64,000 nucleotides of DNA from Lamellibrachia columna (Eukaryota > Annelida > Polychaeta > Sabellida > Siboglinidae): the NCBI GenBank assembly GCA_963662155.1, contig OY759269.1:14647142-14711141 (forward strand), given 5' to 3'. Below the pieces are notes generated by a model. It had not been told where the DNA came from and did no database searches. It saw nothing but the letters and a program-made list of their open reading frames with translations. The translations under genes and the position numbers were made by a program. Position 1 is the stretch's first letter. Each line of letters begins with the position of its first letter. Positions 57,404-64,000 of this stretch are shown one piece after another.

Positions 57404-58697
57404 GCGGTCGTGAGCTTCGATACACAAAGTATGAGATGGCACATAAAATATCATGACACCCAAATATAAACCATCCGTCAGAAATGAAATTATGCAATTC
57501 GGTGCAACCAAAATTGTATAAGTATTTTTTATGCAAGTAGCAATGCAATAATGATTCAAGTAGATGATGCTAATTAATTATGCGAAGTGAAAGTGAGTTC
57601 CCGCTAGGGGTGACACCTGTTCGTATCCCTCTGCGTAACAGCCCCTGGTGAAGCGTCACTCAAAACAAATATAAGCAGCTTCTGACTGAGTACTAAAATT
57701 ACTGAATGACTGAACTGAATACTGTCTACTCGATCATAATACTATTGCTACAGTCGTGATCACCCTGCAGTGTTCGCTATATCCGTTCCCTGTTTTCATC
57801 AATGCAAACATGAAACGAAGAGTGATGATTGCCGGTGGCATTTGAAGCAACTTCAACTTAGGGCACTGACTTGGTGATGGATTCCACTTTAGTATTTGGA
57901 AAGGAGTGAATCCTGTTTAGAGTTAGTTTTCCATTAATTAATTCTAAAAAAATAAATGTGTTTTTTTAATTGGTTGTTGCGTCATTTTACCCAGTGTGGT
58001 ATGTATCGTGATATGTATCATAGTGTGACTTCCATATCATGAAATATATCACATTGTGAAATATCGCATAACTCCAGCACTAGTTATGACAGATCGCAAT
58101 TCACTAGATGGTGACAATAACAAATAGCTACTCTAATTCTCGTTCTAAAAGGATCCTCGCTACACATCCAACATACCTAAAATCTTTCCAAATTAATAAT
58201 ATTTACAGAGTTGATTATTTCTTAGCAACACTAGCCAACACAGCAGAATCATACATGCTATATCATAAAAAAACAACACAAAATTCATAATCTCTTTGTG
58301 CCACGAGTCTTTAAATTAGTCAGAAATGGCTTCAGGACACTTAGATTATTTTATGAACATAAAGAAAACATTTACCCACCTTTTGTGATGTATGATTTTA
58401 AAAGATTTGTTTATAATTTGATTAAAAAAGCCCGCGGGCATGCGCAAATTTCACAACGAAGCCGAAGGTGGTCCTTATTAATTTATATCCTGAATGTTAG
58501 CGAGAACGTCTCAAATAGCAACAAAGCTGATAAAAAAACGAGCAACAATCAGTCAGTATGCTTAGGCGATAATGAAAGAGTTACCAGCAAAAAGCCTTTT
58601 TAAAAGGGTGATTCGTGCGTCAAAAGCAAATGCTCGGTGATGTCATTGTCAGCGAATTTCACTCTCATGCTTATGATGCTAACCTGGCGGAATCATG
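57404..58697. other. Upstream region of VMP1
   Basis: The VMP1 5' UTR and promoter should lie here, since the next upstream structure is unrelated. No TATA box or CpG-rich core is evident. The frame at 58,298-58,603 (plus) is AT-driven and lacks motifs. Confidence 0.4.
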
Positions 58698-59392
58698 CTA
58701 ACTACTCTCTACTTCCGCAAACCTGTAGACATGCGTCAGAAACGAAAACGGTCGTACCAACTCATGCTTGAGTCCTCGTATAGGCAGTCTTCGGCGCACG
58801 AGTTCTTCTCGTAATCTGACAACTGTCATTACAGAATAATCGATCGGAGCAGCGATTTGGATGATAACGCCATCACCGGCAGGGGAACCTTCAAAACTAC
58901 CGTTGCTTTTATAAAATTCGAAAGAATAACCGATCGTACGCGACATGATTTCGTTCAGCCTACCTGTATCCAATTGAACCGCGTGTTGTACGCATAAGAT
59001 TCTGGTCAAAGACACAGAAAAAATCGATAATCTACATATCGTACTCTGACCGCAGAGACCGTAATGTAACACGTCACTCGAATCAGACGACTCTCCTTAG
59101 ATGGAGGTTGTCGCGTGTATGATCTGGTCACGACTCTCAAATAAGATTGCCCATCCTTACAACGCAAGAGGAAGGAGTTGGTGTTGTTGTATTCCGTATA
59201 TATATATGCAGCCATATACTTAAATCGGGGAAGAAGACTTAACCATCTGAGATAAGTGTAGTTCTCGGAACCATTTGAGCTATTCCGGCTACTTGGACTT
59301 GGTGCAGCGACTTGAATTTGGTGTAGATCATTTACAAAAAAACGCGGTATATCAAATAGAATAAGTATTACTATTGAATATATATTATACAC
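58698..59392 (-). pseudogene. Unrecognised coding segment in two overlapping minus-strand frames
   Basis: A frame starting at 59,392 (with YLRWLSLLPRFKYMAAYIYT and DGQSYLRVVTRSYTRQPP) overlaps a frame ending at 58,698 (with TRILCVQHAVQLDTGRLNEI and LREELVRRRLPIRGLKHELV). The two are offset by one base, and codon choice looks protein-like in both before and after a T6 run near 59,022. A single-base loss in that run would explain the pair. I do not recognise either half, and splicing is the alternative. The segment is flanked by AT-rich DNA. Confidence 0.35.
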
Positions 59393-59866
59393 AAACGTAT
59401 TGTAGACATATATTAGGAAACAGGTTTTGTTAATTATTAGTCAGAGGGAGTATTTTAGAGTAAGTTAGTTTCGGATTCTGTCAGGGAATTCAGCGAGCGA
59501 TAATAGGGTTGTTTAATATTCGAAAATTGAGATAGCATAGTGAATAGTTTACATTGGCTAATATATATATAAGATAAAGTGATATATTTACTTAAATTAC
59601 ATACATAAGGTAATATCTGACATAGTGGTAGTAAACGTTTTCGGTAAAAAGGAATTAACAGCAGGATTTTAGCGTAAATTAGTACACACTGAATTCATTG
59701 TTTTGTTACACAGTGTTCTCCGTATTCGCTAGGTGGCAGGTTTTTTTTTCTCATGCGAGGTTAATAGAAGACACAGTTAGCAAGTATATTAGACTAAAGT
59801 GTTCTTTTGATCACAAAAACAGCCTTATTCAAGGCTAACGTTGCAAACTAATTAAAACTAAATTGT
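59393..59866. other. Probable 5' UTR of the CR1-type LINE and flank
   Basis: No frame. The LINE's 5' end cannot be placed because CR1 elements make no fixed 5' terminus and are often truncated. The stretch just before 59,867 is AT-rich. Confidence 0.35.
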
Positions 59867-61076
59867 ATGATGGCGCCGTGCAAACGGCAGTTAAAGGCCA
59901 CAAGGCACTTAATTTGTGGCAGTTGCAGTAACTGGGTGGACTTCGTCAAGTCTGGGTGCGAGAAGTCCTGGGCTGAGGTCCAGGCAGATAGTTTTAGTTT
60001 TGAGTGTAGGGGATGTACGAAGATGAAGGAACTAGAGGTGGAGTTGGAAGAGCTGAGGCTGCTCGTTGTGGCAATGGTGGGAAGGGAACAGGGGGGTTGT
60101 GCCAGTAGTTCCGGTGGGGGAACAGTAGATGATAAAGTGGGGAAAGACACAAGAGATGCTAGGGAGAGCTCACCGCAGCCTGGGAGGAAGCTGAGAGGAG
60201 GAAAGGTGACAGGTCGTAGGGAGACAGGACGTAAGGAGACGGGAAGGAAAGGAACGGGAGGGAAGACAACCGGAGCGAAGGAGAGGGGAGTAGGGGAGAC
60301 AGGAGGGGAGGAGAAGGGAGTGGGGGAGACAGGAGGGAAGGAGAAGGGAGTGGGGGAGACGGGAGGGAAAACAACCGGAGTGAAGGAGAGGGAAGTGGGA
60401 GAGACAAGAACAAAGGAGTGGGAAGTGGGGGAGACAGGAGCGAAGGAGACAGGAGGGAAGTGGTCAGGACAGAATGTGATGGAGGGGATCGAACGGAAGA
60501 GTTATTCTGCAGCAGTGATACAGGGGGTGAGGAAGAGAGCGAGGGTGTTTGTGGGGGATTCGATAGTTAGGAAGACCGACAGAGTCTTAAACAAGGGAGA
60601 TGATGTGGTGGTCTGCTTGCCTGGAGCCAAAATAGAGGCGATAACTGAGAGGGTAAAAAACATCGTAGGCTCGGGTAAGGGTGGATCTGTTTTAGTACAC
60701 GTAGGGACAAATAACGTAGAGAGGGAGCGTACAACTGCCATAGTTAGGAAATATAGGCAGTTGGTCAGAACACTAAAACAGACGCGGGTTGAGCAGGTAA
60801 TACTGTCAGGGATTTTACCTGTAATGGACAGGAGGGGTCACAAATATCGAAATTGTCGGGGGATGGCAATTAACATGTTAGTCCAGAAGTTATGTAGGGA
60901 AGAGGAAGTTGGATTTATGGGGAAGTTTTGTTGGGAGGGCTGATATGTACATGAAGGATGGGCTTCATTTAAGTGGAAAGGGGGCGGCAGTATTCGCGGA
61001 CAAACTTTCAGCAGCAGTAGATAGTGACTTGGGTACAATGACAACTATTTTTGGAAGTAAACATTCTTTAAACTAG
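59867..61076 (+). pseudogene. CR1 ORF1: zinc-finger and esterase-type protein, frameshifted
   Basis: The start MMAPCKRQLK is followed by a cysteine cluster (CGSCSNW ... CEK ... CRGC) of PHD-like type, a coiled stretch, a Gly/Glu/Lys repeat (about 60,205-60,465), then VFVGDSIVRKTDRVL and VLVHVGTNN, the GDSI and GTNN blocks of SGNH esterases. The frame stops at 60,943. An adjacent frame from about 60,924 to 61,076 reads MYMKDGLHLSGKGAAVFADK, the expected final esterase block with D-x-x-H. The shift equals one extra base near 60,919-60,924. Confidence 0.85.
60205..60465 (+). repeat. Coding tandem repeat in CR1 ORF1
   Basis: Near-30-bp units encode VGETGGKEKG-type decapeptides (several copies, some variant such as VGETRTKEWE). 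It is low complexity in the linker between zinc finger and esterase. On the minus strand the same DNA reads as Ser-Pro-Leu repeats, which is an artefact. Confidence 0.8.
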
Positions 61077-61078
61077 AA

Positions 61079-63952
61079 GTGCAGGGGGGTTACCTAGAGG
61101 TGTCTCAAGCAGAACAAGAGGCCACTAGCACAGATAAACCAATATCAAATCATCCAAAAAACATCTCTGAAAAAGGTTATAGATGCGTATGTTTAAATGC
61201 AAGGAGCATAGTAAATAAGAAAAACGAATTAAACATTATGGTAGAAGATATTGACCCTCACATAATTGGTATAACTGAATCATGGGCCAACATAGATATA
61301 ACAGATGCTGAATTAGGACTGACAGGATATGTAATGTTTAGGAAAGATCGAATAGGAAGAAGGGGCGGGGGAGTTATTTTATATGTTAAAGAATCTATTC
61401 AGGCTTATGAAATAAAACTAGAAAGGGAAGCAGATTGCGATGAAGCTGTTTGGTGCAAAATTGTTTCAGGAAATTCAAAATTAACTATTGGATTAGTTTA
61501 CCGAAGTCCAAACATAAACGAAGAGGACAACACAAAAATAAAAAACGCTATAAAGGAAGTTAGTAAAGGGGAATGTATCATAATGGGAGATTTTAACCAT
61601 GGACACATACAATGGAATTCTCTAGAGAGCACAGGGATTGAGGACCAAAAATTTCTATTTTTAATCCAGGATAGCTTTCTTACTCAGCACGTACTAGAAC
61701 CAACCAGGGGAGAAAATGTATAAGATATAGTTTTGTCATCACAAAAAGAATTAGTGGACAATGTAAAAATATTTGAACCATTGGGTAATAGTGACCATAA
61801 TCAAATACATTTTGACATCAATGTAAAATCAGAAAGTAAAAATAAGAAAACGTACAAGAGAAACTTCCACAAAGGTAACTACAAAGATATGAGAAAATAC
61901 TTAGCAAAGCTAGATTGGAATAACATGCTGATGAATAAGACCGCAATTGAATGTTGGAATATTCTAAAATATGAAATTGAGAGTATCATCGATAAATTTG
62001 TTCCCTTCCAAAAACAAGGAAAACGGTGTAGAAAGAAACACTTGTCAAAAGAGGCTATTAGAAAAATAATGCTAAAACAAACTATGTGGAGGGTTTATAG
62101 GCGTACCAGAAAGGATGAAGACTATGCAAAATACAAAGAGGCACTTAATGCAGCTACAACTGAAATCAGACAATCTAAAAGAAGCTATGAGCAAAAACTA
62201 GCATGTAACATAAAAAATGACAGCAAGAGTTTTTATGCATATGTCAGGAGTAAACAAAACGTACAAGACAAGGTTGGACCTCTAGAAGACAGTGCTGGAA
62301 ATATAATATCACAGGGGTTTTTAATGGCGGAAGACCTAAATGGTTACTTTAGTTCAGTGTTTACCAAAGAAGATATTAATTCATTACCAGTTGCTGATGC
62401 TAAATTTCAGGGGGCTAAATCTGACTATTTAGGTCCGTTAGTTGTAACTCCAGAATTGGTAGCTAAGAAAATAATGGCAATGAAGGATAACAAATCACCG
62501 GGAGTGGATGGGATTCCTCCAAAATTACTAATGGAAACAGTAGAACAAATCAGTATACCACTTGCAAGAGTATTCAACTTGTCATTAAAAGAGGGAGTTG
62601 TGCCATTTGAATGGAAAGAAGCAAACATCATACCATTATTTAAAAAGGGTTCGAGAAATAAGTCAGAGAATTACAGACCAGTGAGTTTAACGTCAGTGAT
62701 TTGTAAATTATTAGAAAGGTTACTTAAAGACCATATGGTGGAATTCCTCGTTAAGCATAAATTATTAAATTCATCTCAACATGGATTCCTTAAAGCGAGG
62801 TCATGCTTAACAAATATGTTATGTTTTTTGGAAGAAATCACTAAGTGGATAGACGTGGGATCGCCAGTAGATATTATCTACTTAGATTTTCAGAAAGCTT
62901 TTGACAAAGTGCCACATCAAAGATTACTACTTAAATTAAAAGCCCATGGTATCGGGGATAGCATAACTGACTGGATAGAACAATGGCTGACTGACAGAAG
63001 ACAACGAGTTGTAGTAGATGGAGAAGTTTCAAATTGGAAATCGGTTTTGAGTGGGGTACCTCAAGGATCAGTATTAGGACCTATATTATTCTTAATTTAT
63101 ATCAATGACTTGGACGACAGTATAACAAGTAACGTACTGAAATTTGCGGATGACACAAAACTGTTTAGAAAGGTTAATACTGATGGTGATAAACAACATT
63201 TACAAAACGATCTAGACAGATTAGTGAAATGGTCTGAGAAATGGCAGATGCTGTTCAATTTTGGGAAATGTAAATGCCTACATACAGGACATGGGAACTT
63301 GAATGTAAACTATAAAATGGGAGATACTGTTCTGGGTACTACTGTAAAAGAAAAGGACTTAGGAGTTACAATAAGCGCTGATATGAAAGTTTCAGAGCAG
63401 TGTGGTATTGCAGCTTCAAAGGGTAATCAAATTCTTGGATTGATTAGAAGAAACATAACATACAAGGGAAAAAAGTTAATTATACCTCTTTATAAAGCAA
63501 TAGTTAGACCTCATTTAGAATACTGTATACAAGCATGGAGACCATATCGTAAGAAGGATATATATACGCTTGAACGCATACAAAGGAGAGCAACTAAAAT
63601 GATTCCAGAACTTAGAGACCTTAGTTATGAAGAACGCCTGAAAGAATGTGGTTTAACAACTCTAGAGACAAGGAGGTTAAGAGGAGATCAGATTGAAGTT
63701 TTTAAGATATTGAATGGGTATGAAAATATTGATAGAAATATGTTTTTCTCACTCAAGAAGGATAGCAGAACTAGAGGACATGAGGTAAAATTAGTAAAGG
63801 ATCAATGTAGATTGGACATCAGGAAGCACTAGTTCTCACAGAGGACAATAAATGAATGGAACAAATTGTCTACAGATTGTGTAACTGCTAGCAGCGTGAA
63901 TATGTTTAAAAACAAGGTTGACACATATCTCAGGAGGGCGGGCTATAAGTAG
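61079..63952 (+). pseudogene. CR1 ORF2: endonuclease-reverse transcriptase with two in-frame stops
   Basis: APE endonuclease motifs: CLNARSIVNK, GITESWAN, GLVYRSP, MGDFNHG and, after a stop, NSDHNQI. Reverse transcriptase motifs: SPGVDGIPPK, YRPVSLTS, YLDFQKAFDKVPH, SGVPQGSVLGP and FADDTKLF (near 63,145). TAA at 61,721-61,723 and TAG at 63,830-63,832 interrupt an otherwise continuous single frame that ends at 63,952; each could come from one base change. Catalytic residues look intact. The start is taken at 61,079 after the end of ORF1. Confidence 0.92.
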
Positions 63953-63954
63953 AT

Positions 63955-64000
63955 GAACATTGTTGGACTCTCGATAAGCCAATGGCTTCCTTGTCCACTT
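63955..64000 (+). repeat. CR1 3' tail hairpin
   Basis: GGACTCTCGATAAGCC followed by AAT and GGCTTCCTTGTCC can fold (AAGCC with GGCTT, GGAC with GTCC). The same hairpin occurs at 36,226-36,262 and 38,329-38,366. In CR1-like elements the 3' end is recognised by the element's reverse transcriptase. Confidence 0.65.

Larger units (their letters stand above)
59867..64000 (+). mobile_element. CR1-type non-LTR retrotransposon, near full length, inactive copy
   Basis: ORF1 has a cysteine-rich N-terminus and an SGNH-esterase-like C-terminus. ORF2 has an APE-type endonuclease and reverse transcriptase. The 3' end shows the hairpin tail. This order is that of the CR1 clade. ORF1 has one frameshift and ORF2 two in-frame stops, so this copy is not autonomous. 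The 3' terminus runs to or past the window edge. Confidence 0.9.

Noticed and set aside
60159..60413. Ser-Pro-Leu-rich minus-strand protein
   Set aside because: Antisense reading of the Gly/Glu repeat in CR1 ORF1.

Overview
The window is animal nuclear DNA. It has split genes with GT-AG introns, a complete VMP1 gene, tRNA-derived SINE-like repeats, a CR1-type LINE and many microsatellites. The mix suggests an invertebrate metazoan; I cannot name the species. Host DNA is AT-rich. Into it a complete, GC-richer 17.77 kb Polinton/Maverick virus-like element has inserted at 11,679-29,448. It has terminal inverted repeats (TIRs) of 204 and 214 bp starting AG and ending CT, and a perfect 6-bp target-site duplication (TATGTG).

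Layout. 1-5,652: last five exons of a plus-strand host gene with a GAF-like segment (tentatively EFCAB5-like). 5,653-11,672: 3' UTR, MITE-like repeats, a possible minus-strand terminal exon (8,130-8,426) and a SINE. 11,673-29,454: the Polinton. 29,455-37,175: repeat-only DNA. 37,176-41,684: a five-exon secreted ML-domain (MD-2/NPC2-like) gene. 41,725-57,403 (minus): VMP1 in eleven or twelve exons, ending 40 bp from the ML gene, tail to tail. 58,698-59,392 (minus): an unrecognised broken coding segment. 59,867-64,000: a CR1-type LINE with damaged ORF1 and ORF2, running off the window.

Polinton organisation. The left third is an accessory or early region. It holds a two-exon minus-strand gene of unknown function, a block of tandem repeats at a divergent promoter, a NADAR-domain gene (frameshifted), and an unusual compact locus (14,590-17,474) in which one TATA promoter and one short first exon are followed by six in-frame modules. 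Each later module is preceded by a phase-0 splice-acceptor-like site and ends in its own stop. Read straight through, the first module is an RPA70-like ssDNA-binding OB-fold protein; others carry SUMO-interaction-like motifs and acidic tails. The right two thirds is the morphogenesis block: protein-primed PolB (one frameshift, one in-frame stop), packaging ATPase, two conserved small basic proteins, a tandemly duplicated small membrane-protein cassette, integrase with chromodomain, a membrane protein, minor capsid (penton), a pVI/pX-like basic protein, major capsid (one frameshift) and an adenain-like protease.

How it works together. Integrase and TIRs handle insertion. PolB and the RPA-like protein handle DNA replication. 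ATPase, capsid proteins and protease build a virion. Many genes appear to have their own TATA box, with an initiator 30-33 nt downstream, often lying inside the end of the gene before (in two clear cases overlapping its stop codon). Three coding breaks inside the element are all apparent single-base losses, so either decay is very recent or some breaks are assembly errors.
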